A program made the position numbers and the translations under genes. The notes below the pieces were generated by a model that was not told the origin of the DNA, searched no databases, and saw only the letters and a list, made by a program, of their open reading frames with translations. DNA of 36,372 nucleotides from Bilabrum cf. latius (taxonomy: Eukaryota; Bigyra: Bicosoecida; Bigyra; Bicosoecida): positions 1 through 36,372 of the forward strand of contig CBCXTV010000011.1 of assembly GCA_965178125.1 (NCBI GenBank). The letters run 5' to 3'. Positions 1-10,500 of this stretch are shown piece after piece; the stretch's first letter is position 1; every line of letters begins with the position of its first letter.

Positions 1-1519
1 CCGCTAGCATCCCGGCGACGGCGAGGTCGGCGCGGCCCCAAACGGCCAACCTCCAACGCCGGCCACGGGAGGGGGAGGCGCGACACCGGTGGCTCGATGC
101 GCGCCCACCCCTGCAGAGCGCGGGGGCGCGGAGGAGCAAGCCCGCCTGTCCCGGGCGGTGCAGGATCGGCCAGCGAGCCCCCACCGCGGCCATCAACTTG
201 GCCCCCGTGTCCAGCGGCCAGCCCTCCAAGAACGCCCAATCGAAGTACTCGAGCATCGCGATCTCCAGCGTCAGTAGGTCCTTCACCTCCAAACCGGCCT
301 CCTTGCAAAAGCCGTCGAACGCGCTCAGCCTCCGCTCGTAGTCGCGCTGGGTCGATTCGGCGACCACGTTCCATTCCAACCTCGACGGACCACCGCTCGC
401 GGGGGAAGCCTTCCACGCCCTCATCGTCGCCCTCATCTCTTCGGTGCGCACTTCGGCCTGCATGGGCGCCCCAGCCCGGCGAGGCCGGACCGCAAGGGCA
501 CCAATCCCCCGAGAGCGGCGCGCGGGCGAAGCGCGTCGTGGCTGTGTCCGACCAGACGGAGCCCCGCGCGGCGGCGGCGACGGGCCCACCTCCGCGAAGC
601 CATCCGCGGCCGCCGACGCCACCGAACGCGCCCGGCCGGCCGCCGTGCGGGGCGCCGGCGGCGGGACACCCTTCAGCGCGTCGAAGGCGGCGCTCCGGCG
701 CATACCTCCCATGTTCGACCTCGGCAGCGCCCGATCGTCGCCGACACCGGCGTTCGGCGGCGGAGTACGAGACCGGGCACGGCGGGGAGGCCCCAGCGCC
801 GCCGAGGGCGTCGTCCGTGGCGGCGGGCTCGGCGGCGACGATGTGGAGCCGGGCGTCGCGAAATGCGCGGCGCCAGTCCGCCGCAGACACCTCTCCGGCG
901 CGGGCGGCGTCGGGCTTAGGCGGCCTCTCCCAAGGCGGATCGAACCAACACGAGGCTTCGTCCGAGGGCTTCAACTCGCTGGCGATCCATCGAAAGCGAC
1001 AACGCGAGCCGGTGGCAAGAAGCAACGCTGCAACAGTGCGGCAAAGGCGAAGGACCTTGAAGTCGGCCGCGCGGCCCCCGTCCAAGGCTAGAGCCAAACC
1101 CAAGTTGTCAGTGAGCGCGAGGTGACGCTGCTGCTAGGCGGCGGCCCGCCGGAACTTCCGGCGGAGTCCCCACACCACTGCTCGCCCCTCTTTCATGTGA
1201 ATGGGTTCCTTACGGTGGAACCTACAGGCTTATATCAAGCGCCAGGGGCTCGAGAAGTCCGGATCCACCCACACGTCACTCTCCGGACGCGCACGTTCCC
1301 AACTGACCTTCCGCGCTCGGGCCGGACCCGACTGACACCCCGCGCAATCTGCGGCTGGAGCACCCCACTCGATGCACACGAAACAACAACCAAGGCCTGC
1401 CGCAACTGTGGGCCGCCGTCGTCGGCGCCGAGGACTGCAACGGGGGCGGTGCTACCCGGCTGAGGCGGGAGCCCGGCGACATCGGGGACGGTGGCTCCGG
1501 AGGTCGGCGGGGGTGCAGC
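1..1519. other. GC-rich stretch without a supportable gene
   Basis: Very GC-rich sequence. Several long frames are open on both strands, but they are rich in Arg, Pro, Ala and Gly, overlap one another, and contain no recognisable domain. I treat them as by-products of base composition. A minus-strand frame reading out of the neighbouring minisatellite (about 1699-1235) is Ala/Pro/Glu-rich and cannot be supported as a gene. Confidence 0.5.
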
Positions 1520-1779
1520 GGCCGGCGCGGCGGGCGCCGGCTCCTCGGCCGGCGCGGCGGGCACCGGCTCCTCGGCCGACGGCAGGGTCGGGGTCAACGG
1601 CTCCGCGGCCGGCGCGGCGGACACCGGCTCCTCGGCCGGCGCGGCGGGCGCCGGCTCCTCGGCCGGCGGGCACGGCTCCTCGGCAGGCGCGGCGGGCACC
1701 GGCCCCTCGGCCGGCGCGGCTCCTCGCCGTCGGCGACAGGGTCGGGGTCAACGGCCGGCGCGTCGGGCACCGGCTCCTC
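1520..1779. repeat. 27-bp GC-rich minisatellite
   Basis: Imperfect tandem array with a unit close to GGCCGGCGCGGCGGGC followed by G/ACCGGCTCCTC. Good units start at about 1520, 1547, 1607, 1634, 1682 and 1753; shortened ones start at 1661 and 1709. A GGGTCGGGGTCAACGG segment occurs twice (about 1585 and 1738), which suggests a larger duplication inside the array. Read on the minus strand it gives a Pro-Ala-Glu-Glu-Pro repeat, on the plus strand a Gly-Ser-Ala repeat. The unit is a multiple of three, so coding use is possible but unproven. Confidence 0.85.
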
Positions 1780-2106
1780 GGCGAGGCGGTCGGCCTGCAG
1801 CGCGCGCGCGGGTCCAGCCGACGCCCAGCGCGAACCGCCATGATCCGACCACTCCGCCACGCTCTGCGCTTGATGAACCGGCCAATCCGCCTCATGCACG
1901 GCGTATCCGTGAAGAGTGGCGTCCGAACAAGTCACGGCGGGGCTCCAAGCAAGGCTCCAATGAACGCACAACAACGGCACCGCTGCGAAAGCTGCTCGCA
2001 GCTCGTCGTAGACCGAGCACCACAGCGTGCGACGACACCGATAATGCCTCCGAATGAAGCTGTAGCACGACGAGAAGCACGCCCAACGCCGGACGATTCA
2101 TCAGCA
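1780..2106. other. Spacer downstream of the RT ORF
   Basis: Sequence between the minisatellite and the stop codon of the minus-strand reverse transcriptase ORF. I see no gene or clear motif. It may be the 3' part of the decayed retroelement. Confidence 0.4.
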
Positions 2107-3357
2107 TCACTCACATGAGTGGGATGCCACAGGACGCATTCCAATTGCTGACCCGACACACACCGGGCGCCGAGACAATTCCTTCCACGCTTGGCGCAAC
2201 AAGCCGCGGCGGCGCTGGCCTGGACGCGCCAACATGCGGACTCCGTCGAGCTCCAGGCCAATGCACTTGATGACACGCCTCGCATCCTCGATCTCATGGA
2301 GAGGCAGCCCCCGCGACCGCAACTCTCTCTCGGCGACCTGGCGCGCAGCGCGGGCCTCTCCCGCGCGCGAGGCGATGAAGACCTCGTTGTCGACGTACAC
2401 GACGCGGGCGGGCTCACCTAGCGGAGGCACGCGCAACGGCTGACGATCGGCCGACTCGAGCCTGGACGATCCAAGGTGGGCCTGCTCGAGGAGATACCGG
2501 CGGGCCTGCTGCGTCCAACGAAGGGACCACGAAAATCCCATCGGAAGCACGCGCAAGCAAGGGATGATGAGCTCATCGGGCGAGGTGGCTCGTCCGCACA
2601 CTGACCTGACCCCAACGGACCCGGCGCGCACCGGACGCACTGCGAACAACCGACGCCAAGCCACGGGCAGCTCAAACTGGTAGTAACAGTCTGCTACGTT
2701 CTGCGCTGAAAAGTGCAAGCCGCCGGCATCCGGCGGGGCTGCAAACTCCACAATGGCGGCGCTTGATGCGAGACGAGTAGGCGGCGACCGCCGCAACCGC
2801 TGGTTGGCCCGGCGAGCGTCGATGACAAGGCGCAAGCGACCGCTCTTTTTGCGGGCGCAGAACACAGCAGCGTCTTCTTCGGCCGAATCGTAGTACTCAA
2901 TCATGCGCCGACGCGCAAGCTCTTCGACAAACCACAAGTAATCCTCTCCGCCTTCCTTCAGCGACGGGTCCCAGTAGGGCTGTGGGCGCCCCTCGTGCTC
3001 CCGATGGGCCTGCAAGACCTCCTTAGTACACTCGAGCGAAGAAGGCCCTTCCGCAAGGGAAGCGCGATCGCTCTCCGGCAGCACGTCAAGAAGAGGTACA
3101 GACCCCGCCTGTGCGGGCCACGAGATGAGGTCTCGGCGGAAGGGCGCAATGCAGCTGAGGCCTTCGGGTACGTAGTCCGAAGCCTTACTTCCGAGCAGCT
3201 CTGCAAGAACCGCCTGCGGCGGTTGACAATCCGGACCTGGCTGATCGCGAGCGACGGCCTGGCGGACGAATTCGGCGGCGGCCTCTCGGGCAACCGAAAG
3301 CCTCACGCCAGAGAACTGGGCGCGGGGGGCGCCGAGAAAATTCAGCGCCCACGCCAC
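2107..3357 (-). CDS. Reverse transcriptase with YVDN box (retroelement)
   Basis: This 416-residue frame looks like a retroelement reverse transcriptase. RT finger motifs are at about residues 166-186 (FCARKKSGRLRLVIDARRAN). Motif A is at about 217-230, with the catalytic Asp in NVADCYYQFELP (Asp223). A primer-grip-like LPMGFSWSL lies at about 271-279. Motif C is YVDN at 321-324, where most RTs have YxDD, so the second metal-binding Asp is Asn. The LELDG segment that follows fits the end of the palm. From memory, dinoflagellate genomes carry an RT family with this YVDN box; I cannot place it firmly among LTR, DIRS or other classes. The start is the first Met after the stop of the upstream broken ORF. 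The C-terminus after about residue 385 looks unrelated and is probably truncated. The catalytic change and decayed neighbour suggest it no longer works, although the frame is intact. Confidence 0.7.
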   Translation of the reverse strand: MAWALNFLGAPRAQFSGVRLSVAREAAAEFVRQAVARDQPGPDCQPPQAVLAELLGSKASDYVPEGLSCIAPFRRDLISWPAQAGSVPLLDVLPESDRASLAEGPSSLECTKEVLQAHREHEGRPQPYWDPSLKEGGEDYLWFVEELARRRMIEYYDSAEEDAAVFCARKKSGRLRLVIDARRANQRLRRSPPTRLASSAAIVEFAAPPDAGGLHFSAQNVADCYYQFELPVAWRRLFAVRPVRAGSVGVRSVCGRATSPDELIIPCLRVLPMGFSWSLRWTQQARRYLLEQAHLGSSRLESADRQPLRVPPLGEPARVVYVDNEVFIASRAGEARAARQVAERELRSRGLPLHEIEDARRVIKCIGLELDGVRMLARPGQRRRGLLRQAWKELSRRPVCVGSAIGMRPVASHSCE

Positions 3358-3496
3358 CTCGGTCTCTGCGCGACGCCGCGCGGGTCGCGGTCGCGCCGCT
3401 GCCCTTCATGGCGATTCCGCTCCTCAGGGCCAAAACTGTGGGGACGGGCCCCGGCCGCCGGAGAGGCGGCCATGGCGGTGGGAAAACCGCCGCCGC

Positions 3497-4950
3497 CTAC
3501 TTCGCTCCCTTGCGCGCAAGGGTCCTTTCTTCCTGGGCCTTGCGCTGCTCCTGTAAAATGGCAGCGTCGCACGCCGCCTTCTCGCTCATCCACTTCAGGA
3601 GTTCGGGCGACACCACGGCGCCGCCGGTGCGGCGACCCCGCCCGAGGAAGTACTCGGAGCCGTCGTACGTCCGCTTGCTGTCCGATTTCTTCTTCTGCTC
3701 GTGCTCGACGTACTGCAAGTGGCGCGCCGCCACTTCTGCCGACACCAGATTCGACAAGTCCAGTTGATCCACACACCTCATCATCTCGATGATCTCGCCG
3801 AGCGCCTCGTGAATGATGTTCGTGTACGCCTCCTCGTTCACGCCGTTCTCGTGGCGCCACGTGTGGTGCCGCGCAAGGACGCCGGTACCCATCTTGGCGA
3901 TTTCCTTGACCCACCAGGCGGCTGTGCGCGGGCCCTCCAAGGCCCAGTCGTCGAAGGACTCCTCGCGCAGCGCGTCGGCCGCCGACTGGATGGTCCGGTA
4001 GCGCTCCCCGGACGAGTTCCGCACGACGGCCAGCGTCCGGGCGTCGCCCGGGTCGGCACCGGCGCCGACCGGGCGCGGCGTCAACCGCGACCCCGGGCGC
4101 GCCCACGGAGGAGAGCCAAGCGTCGACCTCGTTGCGCGGCATCTTCTTGACCGCCGCCCACGAGCCCCCGTCCACCAGGGCCAAGGCGAGAGAGCCGCGC
4201 ACGGTGCCCGCATCGACGAGCGACGACGCGACCTCCTCGCCCACGTGAGGCGGCACCAAGTTGACCCAGACGTCGTCCAACTGCAAGGCGCCCGGGGCGA
4301 CCACCACCGCGTCCGGCGGGGCCGACAAGTCCGCCCCCGCCTCGGCACGGTAAATCTCGTCGGCGGCGGCCCGATACCGGTTGAAGGCGATCGTGCTGAG
4401 CTGCCTGGAGAACCAGAACCGGTACACGGCTGGCCATACCTCGCGCCCAGGCCGGGAGGGAGACACCCGGCCACTGGACTCTTGCGCACGCCCGCGAACG
4501 GGGGCACGGCAATGATCTCCGAGTAAACGTCGGCGTCGGGGGTCACCACGAACCATTACGTTCTCACCAACGCCTCGCCTCAACAGCACGCGTGCATGCC
4601 ATGGTTCCTCGGCCTCGCCGTTATCGACGAAGATGATGTCCCCGATCTCCAGCGGGGGGACCTCCATCGACATCGGCACGGGCTCCTTCAAGCTCCGCCA
4701 CGATCTGCGCCGCGCCCGACGTCGCGACGAAACGGCCCCGGCACCAAGAGACGCCGCGAGCCGCGACGACGCCGAAGACGAGCCCCGCGACGAAGCCCAC
4801 CAGGGCGACCCAGAAGGGCACTGGTCTGTCCAGCGAGGTGGGATGCGAAGAGGCCCCGAGCAGCGGAGGGCGGCCTGAGCTAAGTCGCGCTGGCAAGAGC
4901 CCGACACCTCGCCGCCCCAGCCACGGAGGCCCGCCCATGCGACTCGACGC
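3497..4950 (-). pseudogene. Broken upstream ORF of the YVDN-type retroelement
   Basis: A coherent but frame-broken coding stretch runs just upstream of the RT on the same strand. It opens with a membrane segment (VPFWVALVGFVAGLVFGVVA, about 4880-4820). A switch of frame gives EIGDIIFVDNGEAEEPWHAR (about 4650-4590), another VVTPDADVYSEIIAVPPF (about 4550-4500). A third gives a long stretch through RQLSTIAFNRYRAAADEIYR to DEVDAWLSS-like sequence (about 4410-4100). The last frame runs from about 4050 to the stop at 3497 through AWWVKEIAKMGTGVLARHHT and ends in a charged Lys/Glu tail. At least four frame changes are needed, so it is decayed. Its position suggests a gag-like or accessory protein of the same element, possibly membrane-linked; the function is unknown to me. 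Confidence 0.55.
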
Positions 4951-4967
4951 GCGCAAAAAGGATCTCG

Positions 4968-5950
4968 AGGCAAGAAGATGCGGAGGAGCACGGCTTCCTT
5001 AGGCTTTGCATCCTCATGCATGGCGTCCTCCCTTGCGCTCTGGCAAATCTCGTGAGTACTACCAATGCGGACGATCCGACATCGCTGTACACCATCCACG
5101 AGGAAATGCGGGGCAAGAAGAGCAGTGAGGTGACGGTCCGCATGCGCATCGGGAGGTGCACCGAGCATTCCGAGTCCCATGCCACGGCCAATCTCTTCAA
5201 CTACCACAGCAAGCCCGACGCGTACCGCCCCAAGAAGACTCGTTTGGAGAACTTGCAGATCCAAAATGGCTCGGACATCCAGCAAGTCAAGAAGGTCGGT
5301 CGCGCTCGGATGCTGAGTTCCAATGAGAACTCGCTGTTCGAGAACGTGTGCAAGAAAGACGATTTGATTACTACACCGCGTGCTCAAGCCACTTGACGAT
5401 CAATTGTTTCGACCGCGTGCCTCCGGAGCATCGCGGCAGCAACGCGGGCGTCGCGATCCAGATTCCGTTCGACATCTGCCAGAACCGATCGAACAAGAGA
5501 CCGAGGATCGCAGACCAAACCGTCAACGACAGCTTCCTCCGGCTCCGGTCAAGTGACGGCACAGAGTCCATGATCTCGGACAAGAACATTGCGAATGTCG
5601 CGCTCATAGGTGCGAGCACCAGCAATTCTGCCTCCTATTCCAGTGCCCCGCAGTCCAATGCGCCACCTCAGTCCGGGACCCAGAACCGACGGGTGCTCTT
5701 GGATCCAGACGCACTAGAGAGGCGACAAGTCTTCCAGCGAACGAAGCGGCGGAGGAAGGAGTCGAAGTCCCTTAACGTCAAGCACAAAGTGAGTGTGGTT
5801 ATGAACGCCGGCAGTATCGCTCGGACACACTTTCGGCGGGCGCCCGACTCCGACGACCTCCATCGTGGCATGTGGAGCTCGCCTGCCAACGAGGACGAGT
5901 TAAGAGACAGTGAGAGCACAAGGGAACGTGGCACAAGGCGGGTCGGGGGC
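4968..5950 (+). pseudogene. Diverged fragment homologous to the N-terminal part of giant frame C
   Basis: Two overlapping plus-strand frames (to 5396, and from about 5348) together resemble residues of about 60-370 of the 2204-aa frame C inside the large retrotransposon. Matching landmarks, in the same order, are SEVTVRMRIGR with AKVTVRCRPGF; KKTRLENLQIQNG with RKRTLENEFKSG; VKKVGRARM with LKQIARARL; FQRTKRRRKE with FQRNKRNRKF; and DLHRGMWSSP with HLQRGMWPLP. The similarity stops at about 5890-5900. A frame change near 5350-5396 breaks the copy. It is less GC-rich than its surroundings and lies on the opposite strand to the giant element, so it is an independent, older copy. No hairpin element is present in it. 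Confidence 0.6.
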
Positions 5951-6304
5951 AACGGCGGCAGCGCTCGCCGCCGAAGCGGTCAGACGGGGTGACGCGCTGC
6001 GATCTCCCGAGCCGCTTCTTGGGCGAATGAAGCCCGAGGCGACGCGTCTCGACCACAAGCAACAGCCTGGGCGCGGCTAGCGACGTCTTAGGCGAGGCGC
6101 AACTGCGCCAAGCCGGTGTTGCGCCGCCGTCGCGACGTCCATGGAGCCCGCCGGCTGGCCGGCGAGGGGCCGTCCCCCCCTCCAACACGCCAAGGACGCC
6201 GCCCGCCCGCCCAAATGCCCCTCCGCTTGAGCCCGCGCCAGTCCGGGCGCCTGCCCACTCGCCCGCCTGCCCGCATTCGCCCGCCCTCCCGCTCGCCCGG
6301 CCAC
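5951..6304. other. GC-rich spacer, possibly intron of a host gene
   Basis: Between the frame-C-like fragment and the candidate host exon. It contains CCCGCC/GCCCGC-rich low-complexity sequence at about 6180-6300 and no supportable gene. If the exon at 6305-6476 is real, this would be the start of its downstream intron, which opens with GT at 6304-6303 on the minus strand. Confidence 0.35.
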
Positions 6305-6476
6305 TGCCTTCCAATAGAAGAGCGGGGTGTCGAGCTTTGTCGTGAAGATGCGTACGCCGCGCTTCTCTTTCTTGAACGTCCAACTGTCATACCGATCTAT
6401 CTCGAGGAGCCGGTCGAACTTCTCATGATGCGCTTCGAGGTAGGCGTCGAGGGTGACATCCTCGGAGCTCGGCCGC
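6305..6476 (-). CDS. Candidate host-gene exon, START-like lipid-binding segment
   Basis: A short minus-strand frame without Met reads very like genuine protein. It contains SSEDVTLDAYLEAHHEKFDR at its start, then EIDRYDSWTFKKEKRGVRIF and TKLDTPLFYWK at its end. The pattern of a Trp, then a basic patch, then G-V-x-I-F resembles the first strands of START-type lipid-transfer domains; that resemblance is weak and from memory. The segment is preceded by CCCCAG (minus-strand 6482-6477) and followed by GCA then GT (6304-6303), consistent with a GT-AG exon of 172 nt. I could not find the next exon downstream. Its strand matches the giant retrotransposon and the possible N-terminal exon at 26579-26814. 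Confidence 0.4.
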
Positions 6477-6649
6477 CTGGGGCTGAACCCGCCCGACTAC
6501 TTGCCTGCTCGCCCGCCATCCACCCGGCCTTGTCAACCCCGCTCGCGCGCCCGCCCCCGCGCGAATGGCCGGACCCGGGCCCGGGCGACGGGCCCGGGCC
6601 CTGTCCCGGCCCCGGGCCTGGACCCAAGGCCACGCCTCCCTTCCACTTC

Positions 6650-6760
6650 CACCCCCACAACCCCCCCACCACCCACCACCCCAGACCTCAAACCCCCACA
6701 ACGCCACAACCCCCCCCCCCCACCACCACCAACCGCCCCAACACCCCCCCCCCCCCCCCC
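6650..6760. repeat. C-rich simple sequence ending in a 17-C tract
   Basis: CCACC/CCCCA-rich low-complexity sequence that ends in 17 consecutive C at 6744-6760, directly abutting the outer edge of the 3' LTR. It may be the pre-existing target or a tract expanded at the junction. Homopolymer length here is also vulnerable to sequencing error. Confidence 0.85.
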
Positions 6761-7022
6761 GGTCGAGAGACACCTCCCGCCTGGCCTTCACGTTCATGAC
6801 TGCTTGAGCCGAAGCTGTACGTCACGAAGAAGGACATGACCACATAGCGTAGAACCATGGCTGCGCGCAAGGGAATGCTGGTTGTTTTCCGAAGTGAGCG
6901 CAAAGGAAGGCGCAGGTGAGAAGTGTCAAAGGGGCTATACAAGCGAAGAAACGCAAATGGCTTGCTGCAGCATTAGCCTGAGCCGTAGCTGCAAACAGGT
7001 TGACCAAATGCACTGCGAGTCT
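6761..7022 (-). repeat. 3' LTR
   Basis: 262-bp copy matching 26317-26578 except for two substitutions within the sequence CCGAAGTGAGCGC (CCGAGGTGATCGC in the other copy). In element sense it begins AGACTCGCAGTGC and ends CTCTCGACC. It contains the beginning of the same reading frame that opens frame A (MYSPFDTSHLRLPL), which here runs out into the flanking G-rich sequence. No clear polypurine tract precedes it. Confidence 0.9.
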
Positions 7023-7035
7023 GGTGTGTCCTGGG
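7017..7035. repeat. 19-bp exact repeat spanning the LTR/internal junction
   Basis: GAGTCTGGTGTGTCCTGGG occurs here, with six bases inside the LTR and thirteen in the internal region, and again inside frame A at 20454-20472. Confidence 0.85.
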
Positions 7036-7498
7036 CGAGCTGTACGGCCCAAGACAATCAGACTGCAGGTCGTACATGCTCGAGCCCTGTGTGGCCCGAA
7101 CACTGAACGAAAAGGCACAAAGGGGTTGCGAGGACTGCGCGCGCAGCGCATCGGGCCCGCGTCGGGCCTCTCCTCGCACACAGACTGTACTGCGGTATCT
7201 GCCAGGCCACGCCTGGTGCATCCATTGAACAAAAGGCCGGGGTGCGACAGGAACCACCTGTCCACCCTAAAGGTTCCGACACTGCTGTCGGCTGTACTGT
7301 CACTGGTCGGTCGGGACTGCAGCACCTGCGGGCTTCAGCCGATCGGCATCCACACCGCGGCGCACAAGCGACGTCCGAAGGAGGGAAGCTCCACGGCATA
7401 AACCCACAGGCGTTCGTGCTGGCCCCGTGAGCCGAGCATCCGACTTTCCGACCTCAATGCCCCATTGAACTGAATGCTGAGATGGCTGAGTGAGAGCT
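7023..7498 (-). other. 3' untranslated region of the giant element
   Basis: About 480 bp between the stop of frame C and the 3' LTR. No coding frame is convincing. It carries hairpin copy 1 and two GTTCAATG 8-mers (complement at 7223 and 7463). No polypurine tract stands out next to the LTR. Confidence 0.5.
7326..7360 (-). repeat. Hairpin element copy 1 (weak stem)
   Basis: Standard core at 7332-7354 containing TTCAGCCGATCGGCATCC. The stem is short: GCGG against CCGC, extendable by a G-T pair. It is the weakest stem of the family and lies in the 3' untranslated region. Confidence 0.75.
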
Positions 7499-7543
7499 GC
7501 CCCGAGTAGGCTTCAGCCGATCGGCATCCACACTACTCGGGGC
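7499..7543 (-). repeat. Hairpin element copy 2 (11-bp perfect stem)
   Basis: Core at 7510-7532 flanked by GCCCCGAGTAG and its exact complement CTACTCGGGGC. This is the longest stem of the family. The core's third reading phase (W-M-P-I-G-stop) supplies the TGA that ends frame C. Confidence 0.95.
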
Positions 7544-10500
7544 TTCACCACGCTTCTTTCGGACTGCCCATCTGCAACCCAACATAGTCGTTCTAGGGAC
7601 CCCAGTCGGTGATCCTCGTCCTCCATCGGCGCCGTCGTGTCATTCGTCGGGGCCTTGCTCTCCCGGGCCCCAGTCTCGCTGGAGGGACTCGCACTGCTCA
7701 TTTCCTCGTCCTTGTCGTCGTCGTCTTCCTGACTGGTCAACGGCACTGTCTCCACCTCGTTCACAATGCGCTCCATGACGTGGTCCGCATGGCGGCCGAG
7801 CATGGCATGCATGATCGGCGGGAACTTGCCCGTATAGGCGCTCTGGTAGATCCGGGCGATGAACTCCGGGACCGTCATCATCGCGATGCGGTCGCCGACC
7901 TTCTCGGCGATCTCCTTGAACAACTCGGTCCCGATCTTGCTGATCCTCGTCATCGCCTCCTCGTCATGAAAGTCCCCGAATGCGGCCACGTCCTCGTCGG
8001 TCAGCTTGCCGTTGCCCTTCAAGGAGAAATACCACTTCGCGACGTCCGGATGCTCCCTGAGCCACTTGGCACTGACATAAGTCCCGCCGAACCATCGGGC
8101 ACGCGGGAAGGCCTTCTGGAGTCGCCGCTCAAGGAACCGATGGCGTCGGATGTAGGCCTGGATGAACGACAGATTGTCCCACAACACGGGGAAACTGATG
8201 TCCTGCCGCTCGTTCGGCCTGTAGAGGCACTCCTCGCGGCCGAGCTCGTCTCGCCTCACGAGGTGCTGGTAGTACGAACGCTTCCACTCTCCCTGTGACC
8301 ACTCGGTCTCCCAGTAGTTCCGGTACCTCTTCGGCACCTCCTCCTTCAGGGTCAGGTGCCATGGGAGCACGTGGTCATATGCGGGCTGCCACTGGAAGAA
8401 GATCTCCGGCACGTCCACTATGGCCTGGAGGTTGTTCGTGATGTAGGTCTCGATGGCCTCCTGCAAGACGATATTCTGGCGCACCGGCTTCCATGGCTTG
8501 TGGTGGACGGACTCGCTGTACCAATCACTGTCCGAACTGTCGTCGTCGTCACGTAGCGAGATGTGCGCGCTCCGGATGGCGGGCCACTTGGGTGCCCGTG
8601 CGCCCGCCTCGACACGTCGATAACATTGACCCGATGGCTTGCACTGGGCGGCCGTCCGAAGCACAACATTGCCCCTCTCGCGCTGGTCGTGCTCCTGCTG
8701 GGAGAACTTCTCGCGGAGCTCGCAAACACCGCGACAGGGCGTGTAGTAATCTGGAAAGCGGGACAACATTGAGAAGAAAGTTGAGGAAGTGGACTGCACT
8801 GGCCCGATTGCACACGTGCACTCCGCGGCCCACTTCTCCAAGTCCGGCTCGTCCCTGGGCTTCTCCGGGACGAAGTCTGCAAACGCGTTGGCCAATCGGC
8901 GCTTCTTCCGGCGGCCGTCGACCCAGAACTGGAACATGGATTTGGCGAGCGGCTCGACCATTGAACTTGATTCGAATTGGTATCCGATCGCCTTCGTCTG
9001 GTTCTTCGACATCTGGCCGAGGGAAGCAACAAAACCGCCGTTGGCTGGCCTCGCGTTGATTGCGTCAACTGTATCGGCAGGGCTGGTGAACCCAAACATC
9101 CCGGTGAGGAGTCTCAAGCCCTTGTTGTCCTTGTCGATCTCCCGGCCATAGGTGAGCGGTGGAAGCGGCCCGATGACCCCAACTGGTCCCATCGAGCCAT
9201 GGGGAATGCTCCACGGACCGCTCTCCTTCGCCTCGGTCATATAGCCGGTCTCAATCGGCTCATCCTGGCATCGACAATCATTGATCAGAAGTCTGTAGGA
9301 ATGGCATGTGTCCTCGTGGACCTTGGATGCCATGCGCTCCGCCATCTTCTCGGCCATCTCGCGGTAACGGAAACTCGTCGGCCTGCTCGCGGCGCGAGCA
9401 TATCCATTGATCCACGTTGTGCTCAGCGCCTCTCCGACCATCGTAATCGTCGACGAGCTCACCACCTGCTCCTTGCCGTTGCGCATTGCGACCTCGCCAA
9501 GGAGCTCTTTCTCATCGACCCGATAGAACTGGGAGTAGGCGCCCAGGCCGAACAACGAAAAGTCGTCCTTGTCGTACACGGGCCCTGGCTGTTGGTCGTA
9601 GCTCGTGAGGGCCCGGTGCTGGCGAGTGGCCTGGTCATGCTGCTTCTGCTTCTCTTCCTCAGCATTGATCGCGGCGTTCGTGGCACGCAAGGCTGCCCGC
9701 ACCTTCTGGCCGAAGCTCTTGTCGGGGTCAAGAGGATCGCAGACCAAGTCGGCAGCAAGTCCCACGCTGCCTTCAGTCTGTGTAAAGCAACACCCGTAGT
9801 CCGTGAGCTTCCGTCGCCTCAACTTGTGGATGCGGCCGGCCTCGCTGGCCTCGTACCGGCTGAAGACGTCCTGCTCTTTGCCATCCTTGTAGAACCTGCA
9901 ATTCTGGTTGTACAGCGCGGGGTTAAGGTCCGGCGTCGGCGCCACCTCACACATGATGTGGTAGGGAAAGCCGAACGGATCCTCCTCTGGGGTCCCGCGC
10001 TTGAGATCCTCGAGCACCTCGTCCTTGTCCTTCTCCTTGCCTTCGTCGAGCGGTCGGAGGAAGTTGACGTAGAGGCAGTAGCCCAAGATCCGCCTGCCAT
10101 TGACCTCGCGGCCATCTTGAAGCCGCTGCAAAGTCTGGCGGCCCTCTGGTGTCTTGAAGTGCGGAACGAGCTTCGGGTCTGCCCACCACTCGTCGTCCAA
10201 GTTCCACCAGTAGGGACGGATCGGGCACTCCCACTCCGCCTTCCAGTAGTCCCAGCTGGTCTCCTGCGACGGGTCGCCGTCGCCGAACAAGAACCATTCC
10301 TTCGGTGCTCTGAAACACACATCGGCCTCTTTCCCCGGCGGCACATAGGTGTTGTCACAGTCGGTCTCCCACTGCGAGCTGTCTCCGTTCTTGTTGCCGG
10401 GGATCTTGGCCACATGCCAGTAGGCCATTTCCGTGGCGTGGCCGAACCGCCAAAAGAGCCGGTCGTAGTGCTCGGAACGCCGGGTGTCGGTGGTGCCCTG

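Noticed and set aside
97-1125. Plus-strand 342-codon frame at the left end
   Set aside because: Arg/Pro/Ser-rich translation with several equally open overlapping frames and no domain; it is a composition effect.
3342-5387. Minus-strand 681-codon frame read as a single protein
   Set aside because: Only parts of it resemble protein; the coherent sequence hops between this frame and two others, so it is better described as a frame-broken pseudogene.
6140-6310. GC-rich palindromic-looking CCCGCC/GCCGGC runs as a replication origin or regulatory array
   Set aside because: No repeated unit or spacing pattern; simple GC-rich sequence accounts for it.
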